From the NCBI RefSeq assembly GCF_002741015.1, contig NZ_CP016616.1:2761501-2825500 (forward strand): a stretch of DNA of 64,000 bases, given 5' to 3'. Each line of letters begins with the position of its first letter. Positions within the stretch are counted from its first letter, which is position 1. The position numbers were made by a program, and so were the translations under genes. The notes below the pieces were generated by a model. It did no database searches. It was given only the letters and a program-made list of their open reading frames with translations, and was not told the DNA's origin. The DNA is from Microvirga ossetica. GTDB lineage: Bacteria > Pseudomonadota > Alphaproteobacteria > Rhizobiales > Beijerinckiaceae. Positions 53,969 through 62,105 of the stretch are shown here, piece by piece.

Positions 53969-54709
53969 ATGCTCATTGCCATCCTCACCGATATCCACGG
54001 CAATCGCGAGGCGCTCTCGGCCTGCCTTGCCCATGCGCGCCTGATCTCCGTCGACCGGCTGATCTTCCTCGGCGACTATGTCGGCTACGGCGCCGATCCG
54101 GCCTGGGTCGTCGATCAGGTCAGGGGATTGGTGGATAAGGGTGCAGTTGCGCTCCTCGGCAATCACGATGCGGCCATTGACGGCTCCGACGAAGACATGA
54201 ACAGCGTCGCCCGCGAGGCAATCCGCTGGACGCGCAATCAGCTCGGCTCGGAACAGCGCCGCTTCCTCGCCGATCTTCCCCTCACGCATGACGAGGGGAG
54301 CATTCTCTATGTCCATGCTAACGGCTATGCGCCGCGGACCTGGGACTACATGTCGGGCCCCATGGAAGCGATCCGGCATTTCAGCCGGGTCGATGCGCAC
54401 ATCACCTTCTGCGGCCATGTGCATGTGCCCATGCTCTATCACATGAGCACCACCGCCAAGGTGGGCGCCTTCTCGCCGGTGGGCGACAACGACATCCCGC
54501 TTCTGCCGAGCCGCACATGGCTTGCGGTGATCGGCGCCGTCGGGCAGCCTCGCGACGGGGTGGCGGCGGCGAACTACGCCGTCTTCGATACGGCCCGCCA
54601 GACCCTGCGCTATCTGCGCGTGCCCTACGACACGGCAACAGCCGCCCGCAAGGTACGGGCCGCCGGGTTGCCCGAAAAACTGGCGCTTCGTCTCGAAGAG
54701 GGACGATAG
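53969..54709 (+). CDS. Calcineurin-like metallophosphatase paired with a kinase
   Basis: A 246-residue phosphoesterase with the dimetal motifs AILTDIHGNREAL, FLGDYVGYGADP, LLGNHDAAI, YVHANGY and FCGHVHVP. The order and spacing match the YfcE/diadenosine- or protein-phosphatase-like group. It is followed after 3 bases by a Ser/Thr kinase-USP gene. It may therefore dephosphorylate that kinase or its targets, although a small-molecule substrate is equally possible. Confidence 0.88.
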   Translation: MLIAILTDIHGNREALSACLAHARLISVDRLIFLGDYVGYGADPAWVVDQVRGLVDKGAVALLGNHDAAIDGSDEDMNSVAREAIRWTRNQLGSEQRRFLADLPLTHDEGSILYVHANGYAPRTWDYMSGPMEAIRHFSRVDAHITFCGHVHVPMLYHMSTTAKVGAFSPVGDNDIPLLPSRTWLAVIGAVGQPRDGVAAANYAVFDTARQTLRYLRVPYDTATAARKVRAAGLPEKLALRLEEGR

Positions 54710-54712
54710 CGC

Positions 54713-56137
54713 GTGCGCTGGCGCCTCAGCCCCGGAACGGCGATCGACGGTTTCGAGCTTCAGGAGCATTTGGGCACCGGCGGCATGGCGCAGCTCTGGG
54801 CCGTCGCCCGGGAAGGCGATCCGACGCCGCTGGTCATGAAGATCCCGCTGCTGATCGACAGCGACGATCCCCTGCCCATCGTCTGCTTCGAGACCGAGCA
54901 GATGATCATGCCGCACCTCTCGGGCGCGCATGTTCCCCGCTTCGTCGCAACCGGTCCGCTCGAGCCCATGCCCTACATCGTCATGGAGCGGATACCGGGC
55001 GAATCGCTTAAAAAACATCTCGACGCGGTGCCGCTGCCCTGGCCCGACGTCGTCGCCATCGGTGCGAAAGTGGCGCATGCGCTGCACGATCTTCACCGGC
55101 AGCATGTGATCCATCTCGACGTGAAGCCGAGCAACGTGATGATCCGCGCGAGCGGCGAGCCGGTTCTCATCGATTACGGCTTCGCCCGCCACGAGCGCCT
55201 GCCGGATCTCCTGGCCGAGGAGTTCCGCGAGCCCTTCGGCACGACGCCCTACATGGCGCCGGAGCAGGTGCTGCAGGACAGGGCCGATCCGCGCAGCGAT
55301 CTCTTCGCGCTCGGCGTGATGCTGTATTTCTTCGTCACCGGCGAACGTCCCTTCGGCAATCCGCGCGGCGGGCAGATCCGCCGGCGCCTGTGGCGCGTTC
55401 CGGTCCCGCCGCGGGCGCTGCGGCCCGATTGCCCGCCCTGGCTGCAGGAGATCATCCTGCGCTGCCTCGAGGTCGATCCGCAGGACCGCTATGCCACCGC
55501 GGCGCTGCTCGCGCTCGATCTGGAGAACCCGGATCGGGTGAAGCTGACCGAGCGCGCCGAGCGCCTGGAACGGGACGGCGGCATGAAGACCTTCCGCCGC
55601 TGGCTCAAGGCCCGCAAGGCGCAGCCCCTCGAGACGCCCAACATCGCGGGCCAGCTCTCCCGGGCCCCGATCGTGCTCGCCGCCATCGATCTCTCGCCCG
55701 GCAGCGAGGACTTGGCCGATTCTTTGCGCCTGATGATCGGGCGAATCCTGTCCATCGAGGGCGAGGCGCGCATCGCCTGCGTCAACGTCCTGAAAACCTC
55801 GCGCATCGCGGTGGATATCCTGGAGGACGAGGAGGGGAGGAGCCTGCACGTGCAGCGTCTCGTGCAGCTCCGGCATTGGGGCGCCTCCCTCGACATCCCG
55901 AGCGAGCGGATCTCCTACAGCGTGCTGGAGGCGCCCGACCCGGCGGGTGCCCTCGTCGATTATGCCCGCCGCAACAATGTCGATCACATCGTGATCGGCG
56001 CGCGCGCCTCCTCGGCGCTCAGGCGCTATCTCGGCAGCGTCTCGTCCCAGGTGGTGGCAGAGGCGCCTTGTTCGGTCACGGTCGTCAGGACCGCGAAGGA
56101 CCGGCGAACGGACAGCGAGCCGCAAGCCTCCGCCTAA
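54713..56137 (+). CDS. Ser/Thr protein kinase fused to a universal stress protein domain
   Basis: A 474-residue cytoplasmic protein starting at GTG 54713. The Hanks-type kinase (about 12-275) has a Gly-rich loop (LGTGGMAQLW), the Lys in VMKIP, catalytic HLDVKPSNV, metal motif DYG (IDYGFA, in place of DFG) and MAPEQV. The C-terminal USP domain (about 320-460) has PIVLAAIDLSPGS and VIGARASSALRRYLGSVSSQVV, the nucleotide-binding loop. It probably phosphorylates stress targets in response to nucleotide or stress signals. No membrane segment is present. Confidence 0.9.
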   Translation: MRWRLSPGTAIDGFELQEHLGTGGMAQLWAVAREGDPTPLVMKIPLLIDSDDPLPIVCFETEQMIMPHLSGAHVPRFVATGPLEPMPYIVMERIPGESLKKHLDAVPLPWPDVVAIGAKVAHALHDLHRQHVIHLDVKPSNVMIRASGEPVLIDYGFARHERLPDLLAEEFREPFGTTPYMAPEQVLQDRADPRSDLFALGVMLYFFVTGERPFGNPRGGQIRRRLWRVPVPPRALRPDCPPWLQEIILRCLEVDPQDRYATAALLALDLENPDRVKLTERAERLERDGGMKTFRRWLKARKAQPLETPNIAGQLSRAPIVLAAIDLSPGSEDLADSLRLMIGRILSIEGEARIACVNVLKTSRIAVDILEDEEGRSLHVQRLVQLRHWGASLDIPSERISYSVLEAPDPAGALVDYARRNNVDHIVIGARASSALRRYLGSVSSQVVAEAPCSVTVVRTAKDRRTDSEPQASA

Positions 56138-56191
56138 CGGCCAACGCGACAAATGCTTGCCAAGGCAAGGGTCGCGCGCCTAAACCCTCTC

Positions 56192-56355
56192 GTCATGGCC
56201 GGGCTTGACCCGGTCATCCACGTCCCGTTGTCGACCGGTGGACTCTTGATGCCCTCATCCTGAGGAGGTCACGTCAGTGACCGTCTCGAAGGAGGGTTCG
56301 GAGAGCACTGGAGCCTCCTTCGAGACGCAGACTTCGTCTGCTCCTCAGGATGAGG
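56192..56355. repeat. Family F half copy followed by family C full copy
   Basis: TCATGGCCGGGCTTGACCCGG (56192 on) is family F. 56252-56355 begins CCCTCATCCTGAGGAGGTC, contains TCTCGAAGGAGG and CCTCCTTCGAGACG, and ends CTCCTCAGGATGAGG (family C). It fills most of the gap between the kinase and leuB. Confidence 0.8.
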
Positions 56356-56432
56356 TTGAGCAATGTGGGAACATGAGTCCTTGGGCAGGCCTGGGGACGA
56401 CGAAGCGACAATCGAGCTGAGGACACTGCAAC

Positions 56433-57539
56433 ATGGCAACGCACAAGCTTCTCCTTCTCCCCGGCGACGGCATCGGCCCGGAGGTCATGCGCGAGGTCGA
56501 GAAGATCGTGGGTTGGTTCCGCAAGCGGGGCGTCGGCTTCGAGACCGAGACGGATCTCGTCGGCGGCTCGGCCTATGACGCGCATGGGGCGGCGATCTCG
56601 GAAGCCGCCATGGATCGCGCTAAAGGAGCCGATGCGGTGCTCTTCGGCGCCGTCGGCGGCGCGAAATGGGATACGGTTCCCTATGCCGTGCGCCCCGAGG
56701 CTGGCCTCCTGCGCCTGCGCAAGGATCTTGGCCTCTTCGCCAATCTGCGCCCGGCGATCTGCTATCCGGCGCTCGCCGATGCCTCCTCGCTCAAGCGCGA
56801 AGTGGTGGAAGGCCTCGACATCATGATCGTGCGAGAGCTCACCGGCGGCGTGTATTTCGGCGAGCCGAAGGAGATCGTGACGCTCGAGGACGGCTCCCAG
56901 CGCGCGGTCGACACGCAGGTCTACCACACGCACGAAGTCGAGCGCATCGCTCGCGTCGCCTTCGACTTGGCAGGCAAGCGCCGCAACAAGGTCTCCTCGG
57001 CGGAGAAGTTCAACGTGATGAAGACCGGCGTATTCTGGCGCCAGGTCGTCACCCGCATCCACAAGGCCGAGTTCTCGGACGTCCAGCTCGAGCACGTGCT
57101 CGCCGACAATTGCGCCATGCAGCTGGTGCGCTACCCGAAGCAGTTCGACGTGATCGTCACCGACAACCTGTTCGGCGACATCCTCTCCGACATCGCCGCC
57201 ATGCTCACCGGCTCGCTCGGCATGCTGCCCTCCGCATCCCTCGGAATGGAGGATCCGGCCACCGGCCGGCGCAAGGCGCTCTACGAGCCCGTGCATGGCT
57301 CCGCGCCGGACATCGCCGGCAAGGGCCTCGCCAATCCCATCGCCATGATCGGCTCCTTCGGCATGGCCCTGCGCTATTCCTTTGGCCTCATCGACGAGGC
57401 GGATCGCCTGGACAAGGCCATCGCCAACGTGCTCGCCTCCGGCACCCGCACCAAGGACATCGCGGCTCCGGGCGCGAATGCGGTCGGCACGCAGGATGTG
57501 GGCGACGCCATCGTCAGGGAGCTGGAAGCTCAGTCGTAA
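56433..57539 (+). CDS. leuB: 3-isopropylmalate dehydrogenase
   Basis: A 368-residue NAD-dependent enzyme of leucine synthesis. [13 protein letters not shown] starts the fold. [13 protein letters not shown] binds substrate, and [22 protein letters not shown] holds the metal Asp residues. [18 protein letters not shown] binds NAD. Full length. It follows leuC and leuD on the same strand but with its own upstream region and terminator. Confidence 0.97.
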   Translation: MATHKLLLLPGDGIGPEVMREVEKIVGWFRKRGVGFETETDLVGGSAYDAHGAAISEAAMDRAKGADAVLFGAVGGAKWDTVPYAVRPEAGLLRLRKDLGLFANLRPAICYPALADASSLKREVVEGLDIMIVRELTGGVYFGEPKEIVTLEDGSQRAVDTQVYHTHEVERIARVAFDLAGKRRNKVSSAEKFNVMKTGVFWRQVVTRIHKAEFSDVQLEHVLADNCAMQLVRYPKQFDVIVTDNLFGDILSDIAAMLTGSLGMLPSASLGMEDPATGRRKALYEPVHGSAPDIAGKGLANPIAMIGSFGMALRYSFGLIDEADRLDKAIANVLASGTRTKDIAAPGANAVGTQDVGDAIVRELEAQS

Positions 57540-57544
57540 CGAAA

Positions 57545-57571
57545 AAAGCCCCGGGCCGTGCCCGGGGCTTT
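57545..57571 (+). terminator. Intrinsic terminator of leuB
   Basis: AAAGCCCCGGGC / GCCCGGGGCTTT with a short loop. A preceding AAAAAA run and following TTTCC make it usable in both directions, so it may also serve the gene at 57588. Confidence 0.9.
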
Positions 57572-57587
57572 CCATTCCATGGAGCGA

Positions 57588-57932
57588 TTAGCGGATCGAA
57601 CCTGTCACTTCGACCTCTGGAACGCCGAACATCGGGAAGGGATTGCGTGATCCGACGAAAGGCCCGTTGGTGATCGGATCGGGCAGGGTGGCGACGCCGA
57701 AGCCTGCGCCGTTGGGAGCATAGGGTGGGCTCAGCAGATAGGACTGGGCTTGCCCGTACCCGGTATAGCCTGGATTGATCGAGCCGACCGGCACGACGGG
57801 CCCCGGATCGAGAAAGCTGCGGGGCTGGACCCTGAGGACGAGGGGGCGGTTCCGGGTCTGTGCCTCAGCCACGACCGAGGCGGTCGTGAGCGCAGCGAGT
57901 GAAGCCAAACCCAAAAGTGCGATGCGGCGCAT
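57588..57932 (-). CDS. Small secreted protein of unknown function
   Basis: A 114-residue protein with a signal peptide (about 1-24, ending AEAQ). The mature region is rich in Pro, Gly, Tyr and Phe (PVVPVGSINPGYTGYGQAQS, NGPFVGSRNPFPMFG) and ends EVTGSIR. This C terminus recurs in many small rhizobial envelope proteins. No catalytic motif is visible. It is transcribed alone and convergent with leuB. Confidence 0.72.
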   Translation of the reverse strand: MRRIALLGLASLAALTTASVVAEAQTRNRPLVLRVQPRSFLDPGPVVPVGSINPGYTGYGQAQSYLLSPPYAPNGAGFGVATLPDPITNGPFVGSRNPFPMFGVPEVEVTGSIR

Positions 57933-58072
57933 GGGTAAACCTCCAGAAGTGGCGCATGGACCTTCTGTTGTGCGCCGTCAACACATGCAAATACTGTCAA
58001 GACAAGGCGACGCTGTTAAAATGGTTCCTTCGAAGCGTGACGGTAACGGCGAGGTAGGAAGGACAACCGCCG

Positions 58073-59197
58073 ATGCAGGATAAGCCCAAGCTTGGTTTCG
58101 CTCTATCGGCTAAAATGGGTCTGAGCCTTTTGGGCGAGGTGCCCCTGGTCGCCGAGACGCCGGAGGAGCTGCTTGACGACGACACCACGCCGATTGCCCA
58201 TTTCTTCGTTCGCAACAACGGCCTGATGCCCCAGCCAACCGGCGATCCGGAAGGCTGGAGCTTCGTCGTCGACGGCGAGGTCGAGCGCCCGCTCCGCCTG
58301 ACGCTCGCGGAGCTGAAGAGCCGCTTCCCGCACAAGACCTATCGCATGGTGCTCGAATGCGGCGGCAACGGGCGCTCCTTCTTCGAACCCCAGGCCGCGG
58401 GCAATCCCTGGACCAATGGCGGCGCCGGCTGCGCGGAATGGACGGGCGTTTCCTTAAGCGACGTGCTGCGCGAGGCAGGACTGAAGGAAACCGCCCTGTT
58501 CACCGGCCATTTCGGGGCCGATCCCGACAAGCATGGCAGCCACGAGCATCAGGCCATGTCCCGCGGCGTGCCGATCGCCAAGGCTCTCGAGGAGCACACG
58601 CTCCTCGTCTGGGCCATGAACGGCGAGCCCTTGCCGTTCCTCCATGGCGGCCCTCTGCGCCTGATCGTGCCGGGCTGGCCGGGGTCGCTCAGCCAGAAAT
58701 GGCTCACCCGGATCTGGATCCGCAACCGCGAGCATGACGGACCGGGCATGACCGGCCTGTCCTACCGCCTCCCGGTCCATCCTCTGCCGCCGGGGTCCGA
58801 CGGCAAGGGCGTCGCGCTGCGCATCCTCGAATCGATGCCCGTCCGCAGCATCGTCTCCGCGCCGGCCGACGGCGCCCACTATCCTGAGGGCACGCGCGCC
58901 ATCCACATCCGCGGCGCTGCCTGGGCGGGCGACGATGCCGTGGCGCGGGTCGACGTGACCCTCGACGGCGGCGCGACCTGGACCGAGGCGGCGATGACGC
59001 CGCCGCGCAACCGCTACGACTGGGTGCGCTGGCAGGCTTCGGCTTCGCTGCCGGGCGACGGCCCTTACGAGATCTTCGCCCGCGCCACGGACTCGCAAGG
59101 CCGCGCCCAGCCTTTCCATGCCGCCAACTGGAACCCGAACGGCTACGGCTGCAACGTCATGCACCGGGTGCGGGTTACGGTCGGGCCCGAGGCCTGA
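58073..59197 (+). CDS. Sulfite oxidase-family molybdopterin enzyme
   Basis: A 374-residue protein with the sulfite-oxidase fold. FFVRNNGLMPQP leads the Mo domain, and Cys96 in RMVLECGGNGRSFF is the expected Mo ligand. Cofactor-binding HGGPLRLIVPGWPGSLSQKWLTRI follows. The C-terminal dimerisation domain has IRGAAWAGDDAVARVDVTLDGG. No cytochrome b5 domain and no clear Tat signal are present, so it may be cytoplasmic or use a separate electron acceptor. GGAAGGA precedes the ATG. Sulfite or another S/N-oxoanion is the likely substrate. Confidence 0.9.
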   Translation: MQDKPKLGFALSAKMGLSLLGEVPLVAETPEELLDDDTTPIAHFFVRNNGLMPQPTGDPEGWSFVVDGEVERPLRLTLAELKSRFPHKTYRMVLECGGNGRSFFEPQAAGNPWTNGGAGCAEWTGVSLSDVLREAGLKETALFTGHFGADPDKHGSHEHQAMSRGVPIAKALEEHTLLVWAMNGEPLPFLHGGPLRLIVPGWPGSLSQKWLTRIWIRNREHDGPGMTGLSYRLPVHPLPPGSDGKGVALRILESMPVRSIVSAPADGAHYPEGTRAIHIRGAAWAGDDAVARVDVTLDGGATWTEAAMTPPRNRYDWVRWQASASLPGDGPYEIFARATDSQGRAQPFHAANWNPNGYGCNVMHRVRVTVGPEA

Positions 59198-59969
59198 CGG
59201 CGACCGAGGCGGTGCGGGCCTCCGGTCCGCAGGCTTCGGTGCGGTTGCGCTCGGCCCGGGCGAAGATCGCCTTGAGGGACGGGTTGCTGCTGCCGGCGAG
59301 CCCGATGCCGTCGATGAAGCAGGCAAGCTGGGCGTCGTCGGGGGCGGAGGATCCGCACAGCCAGCCCTGGAACGTGAAAGCGGCGCTCTCGTCGGTGAAG
59401 CGGAAGGCCTGGCAGGCCTGCTCGGTCTTGGCGGACAAGGTCAGAGGAGCCGCTTCGACGGCGCCGAACTTCGTCGCGATCATCCGCCCCTGGCCCTGAT
59501 GCGCCACTGCGAGGCCCGAGCGGGCGGCCCGGCGGACGGTATCGATATAGAAGCTGCCCGCCGTCTCGGCCGCCCCTTGCGTCAGGGCGAGCTGCGCGTA
59601 GCGCGCATCGCCGAAGCGCCCGAGGACCAGGCTGTCCTCCCGTGCCCCATCCGCATGCTGGCGCGCTTCCGACGCGACCGGGCCGGAGGCATTGGCAAGC
59701 GAATAGACCGGGGTCGAGGGCGGCAGCGGCGACCAGGCCGGGGCGGGAGCGACCAGAGTGGCGGAGGGAGCGGCTTTCGCACGCTCAGTCGGACGCGGGT
59801 TCTGCTCCTGTTCGAGGGCGAAATAGACGAGCCCCGCGATGCTGCAGGACGACATCAGGACGATGCGCAGCCAGGGCAGGGGCCTGCGGCGCAGGCGACG
59901 GGCCGGGCGTTCGTCGACCCACCCGGCGACGTCCTCCTCATCCCATTCCGCATAAACCGCCCGCGGCAT
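59175..59969 (-). CDS. Membrane-anchored protein of unknown function
   Basis: A 264-residue protein with a cytoplasmic N terminus rich in Arg (RPARRLRRRPLPWLR) and one membrane helix (about 35-52, IVLMSSCSIAGLVYFAL). A Pro-rich linker and a periplasmic domain (about 110-240) carry paired Cys (EQACQAF, WLCGSS, LACFID). No known domain is recognised. It overlaps the 3' end of the sulfite-oxidase-like gene by 23 bases. Confidence 0.72.
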   Translation of the reverse strand: MPRAVYAEWDEEDVAGWVDERPARRLRRRPLPWLRIVLMSSCSIAGLVYFALEQEQNPRPTERAKAAPSATLVAPAPAWSPLPPSTPVYSLANASGPVASEARQHADGAREDSLVLGRFGDARYAQLALTQGAAETAGSFYIDTVRRAARSGLAVAHQGQGRMIATKFGAVEAAPLTLSAKTEQACQAFRFTDESAAFTFQGWLCGSSAPDDAQLACFIDGIGLAGSSNPSLKAIFARAERNRTEACGPEARTASVAVRPRARP

Positions 59970-60088
59970 CGCTCAACCGATCAAGTCCCAAGACCACGTC
60001 ATCAACATGTTCTAGCGTGGCACTGGCCAGGCATCGAAAGGTTTTGCTAAGCAAGGTTAACCAAAGCTTAAACCGTCAGAGCACCTGC

Positions 60089-60571
60089 ATGTCCCAGTTC
60101 GCCGTCCGCCTCGCCACTCTGGAGGACGTGGCCGATATCGCGGCTCTGGTTCGGGCCCTGGACCTGCATTATGTCGGCCCGGAGGTCGCACAGCCGCTCG
60201 AGCCGACGCGTGCGATGGTCGAGCGCTCCATGCGGGAGGCGGAAGGCACGCGCTACGCCTTGGCCTATCGGGACGGCCGCGCCGTGGGCCTTGCCTGCTT
60301 CGCCGTGCTGCGGCCCGGCTTCAAGCTTTCGGGCCTGCTCTTCGTCAAGGAGCTCTTCGTCGAAAGCCACGCCCGCGGGCAGGCGGTCGGCGTCATGCTC
60401 ATGCGCTGGCTGGCGGATTTCGCCCGCGCCGAGGGGCTGACGCGGATCGACCTCACCACCGACGGCACCAATGTGGGGGCTCAGGCGTTTTACGAGCGCC
60501 TCGGCGCGGAGCGCATGAACAAGGTCTTCTACCGGTTCAATCTCTCGACCGACGTGCTGACGGGCGATTGA
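60089..60571 (+). CDS. GNAT-family N-acetyltransferase
   Basis: A 160-residue GNAT protein, MSQFAVRLATLEDVADIAAL onward. The acetyl-CoA loop ELFVESHARGQAVGVMLMRWL is followed by TTDGTNVGAQAFYERLGAERM. The start at 60089 gives a complete domain. The substrate is unknown. It is followed by a hairpin that may be its terminator, then the asd leader region. Confidence 0.85.
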   Translation: MSQFAVRLATLEDVADIAALVRALDLHYVGPEVAQPLEPTRAMVERSMREAEGTRYALAYRDGRAVGLACFAVLRPGFKLSGLLFVKELFVESHARGQAVGVMLMRWLADFARAEGLTRIDLTTDGTNVGAQAFYERLGAERMNKVFYRFNLSTDVLTGD

Positions 60572-60637
60572 TTCCTGGCAGAGTCAACAGAACACTTGAC
60601 GACAGCGTGACTTTGGTGTGTTGGTGGCGGTGTATCG

Positions 60638-60656
60638 AAGCCCGGACCGGGCTTTT
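60638..60656 (+). terminator. Hairpin with T run between the GNAT gene and the asd leader
   Basis: AAGCCCG-GAC-CGGGCTT followed by TT (TTTT in all) lies 66 bases after the GNAT stop and 9 bases before the leader ORF. It may end the GNAT transcript. If asd is transcribed from the TTGACG at 60596, it would instead be part of the asd leader. Confidence 0.65.
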
Positions 60657-60665
60657 GAATGGACG

Positions 60666-60752
60666 ATGGCAATGGCGCTGCTCATTCAGACGACGAGCAA
60701 AACGAAAACCGCCAAAACGGTGAAAACCGCGGTTGCGAAAGCAGCCGAATAA
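60666..60752 (+). CDS. Candidate Thr/Lys-rich leader peptide of asd
   Basis: A 28-codon ORF (ATG 60666, or ATG 60672 giving 26 codons) encodes MAMALLIQ followed by TTSKTKTAKTVKTAVAKAAE. Six Thr (ACG/ACC) and five Lys (AAA) codons sit within 17 positions. It ends 95 bases before asd, whose product feeds threonine and lysine synthesis. This is the logic of an attenuation leader peptide such as thrL. Shine-Dalgarno support is weak (GGACG). An alternative overlapping frame from 60659 encodes an Asp/Asn/Glu-rich peptide, so the A-rich DNA could be structural instead. Confidence 0.55.
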   Translation: MAMALLIQTTSKTKTAKTVKTAVAKAAE

Positions 60753-60847
60753 GCCTCGTCGTCCCCGGTCCTCTCTCCCTCGGGGCGAGAGGCGACACCC
60801 GAACAGGGTTTTAGTTTTCCGGGGAGAGCGACAACAGGAGAAGATCA
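60753..60847 (+). promoter_or_regulatory. Candidate attenuator/leader of asd
   Basis: Several mutually exclusive pairings are visible. CCTCTC (60770 region) can pair with GAGAGG (60787-60792). CTCTCCC can instead pair with GGGGAGAG (60821-60828) near the ribosome binding site. CCCCGG (60763-60768) pairs with CCGGGG (60819-60824). ACCC-GAACA-GGGT is followed by TTTAGTTTT (to 60818), a weak terminator. AAAACC blocks inside the leader ORF can pair with GGTTTT at 60808-60813. AGGAGA before the ATG is the asd ribosome binding site. Confidence 0.5.
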
Positions 60848-61879
60848 ATGGGTTTCAAGATCGCCGTCGTCGGTGCGACCGGCAATGTGGGCCGCGAGAT
60901 GCTGAGCATCCTCGCCGAGCGGGCCTTCCCGGCCGACGAGGTGGTGGCGCTCGCCTCCCGCCGCAGCCAGGGGTCGGAAGTTTCCTACGGCGACAAGATC
61001 CTGAAGACGAAGACCCTCGACACCTACGACTTCTCCGACGTCGATCTGTGCCTCATGTCCGCCGGCGGCGAGGTCTCCAAGGAATGGTCGCCGAAGATCG
61101 CGGCCCAGGGCGCCGTGGTGATCGACAACTCCTCCGCCTGGCGCTACGACGCCGACGTGCCGCTGGTGGTGCCGGAGGTGAATGCTGAGGCCCTGCGCGA
61201 CATCAGGAAGGGCATCGTCGCCAATCCGAACTGCTCCACCGCCCAGCTCGTCGTGGCCCTCAAGCCGCTCCATGACGCCGCCACCATCAAGCGCGTGGTC
61301 GTCGCCACCTACCAGTCGGTCTCCGGCGCGGGCAAGGACGGCATGGACGAGCTCGACCGCCAGACCAAGGCGCTCTACTCGCTGCAGGACGTGCAGGAGA
61401 AGAAGTTCCCCAAGCGCATCGCCTTCAACCTGATCCCCCATATCGACGTGTTCATGGAGGACGGGTACACGAAGGAAGAGTGGAAGATGATGGTCGAGAC
61501 CAAGAAGATCCTCGACCCGAAGATCAAGCTCACCGCAACTTGCGTGCGCGTGCCGGTCTTCATCAGCCATTCGGAAGCCGTCAACGTCGAGTTCGAGAAG
61601 CCGATCACGGCGGACGAGGCGCGCAATATCCTGCGCGCGGCGCCCGGCATCATGGTGGTCGATAAGCGCGAGCCCGGCGGCTACATCACCCCGCATGAGG
61701 CGGCGGGCGAGGACGCCACCTACATCTCCCGCATCCGCGAGGACATCACGGTCGAGAACGGCCTGTCCTTCTGGTGCGTCTCCGACAACCTGCGCAAGGG
61801 CGCGGCCCTCAACGCCGTACAGATCGCCGAAGCCATGGCCAATCGCGGCCTGCTGAAGGCCAAGAGGCAGGCGGCTTAA
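60848..61879 (+). CDS. asd: Aspartate-semialdehyde dehydrogenase
   Basis: A 343-residue NADP-dependent enzyme of the aspartate pathway. VVGATGNVGREML is the dinucleotide loop and IVANPNCSTAQLV holds the catalytic Cys. ATYQSVSGAGKDGMDEL and CVRVPVFISHSEAVNVEF (catalytic His) complete the active site. Full length. It makes aspartate semialdehyde for Lys/DAP, Thr and Met. The preceding Thr/Lys-rich short ORF suggests end-product attenuation. Confidence 0.97.
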   Translation: MGFKIAVVGATGNVGREMLSILAERAFPADEVVALASRRSQGSEVSYGDKILKTKTLDTYDFSDVDLCLMSAGGEVSKEWSPKIAAQGAVVIDNSSAWRYDADVPLVVPEVNAEALRDIRKGIVANPNCSTAQLVVALKPLHDAATIKRVVVATYQSVSGAGKDGMDELDRQTKALYSLQDVQEKKFPKRIAFNLIPHIDVFMEDGYTKEEWKMMVETKKILDPKIKLTATCVRVPVFISHSEAVNVEFEKPITADEARNILRAAPGIMVVDKREPGGYITPHEAAGEDATYISRIREDITVENGLSFWCVSDNLRKGAALNAVQIAEAMANRGLLKAKRQAA

Positions 61880-61899
61880 AAGGCCGCCGATGTGTTTTG

Positions 61900-61927
61900 A
61901 AATGGCCTGGCTTGTCCCGGCCATTTT
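61900..61927 (+). terminator. Intrinsic terminator of asd
   Basis: AAATGGCC / GGCCATTT with an 11-base loop is followed by TCG, 20 bases after the asd stop. Confidence 0.8.
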
Positions 61928-61948
61928 CGTTTCTGCCGCCCTCTCGAT

Positions 61949-62090
61949 TGTCATTCCGGGGCGGCTCGTAGAGCCGAGCCCGGAATCCATAACCGCTGAC
62001 GATTCAGAAGGAGGCGTAACGCTGCTCGCTCTTTTCTGAAATATTGTGGTTATGGATTCCGGGCTCCGCTGCGCGGCCCCGGAATGACAG
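61949..62090. repeat. Palindromic repeat, family D (copy 3)
   Basis: TGTCATTCCGGGGCGGCTC ... GAGCCCGGAATCCATAACC and TTATGGATTCCGGGCTCCG ... GGCCCCGGAATGACAG, nearly the same arms as the copy at 27791. It separates the convergent asd and carbonic anhydrase genes. Confidence 0.88.
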
Positions 62091-62105
62091 TGAGGCAAGC
62101 GATGT

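Noticed and set aside
60659..60814. Alternative 51-codon ORF before asd (MDDGNGAAHSDDEQNENRQN onward)
   Set aside because: It overlaps the Thr/Lys ORF in another frame and lacks a functional link to asd, but it remains a reason for caution about the leader call.
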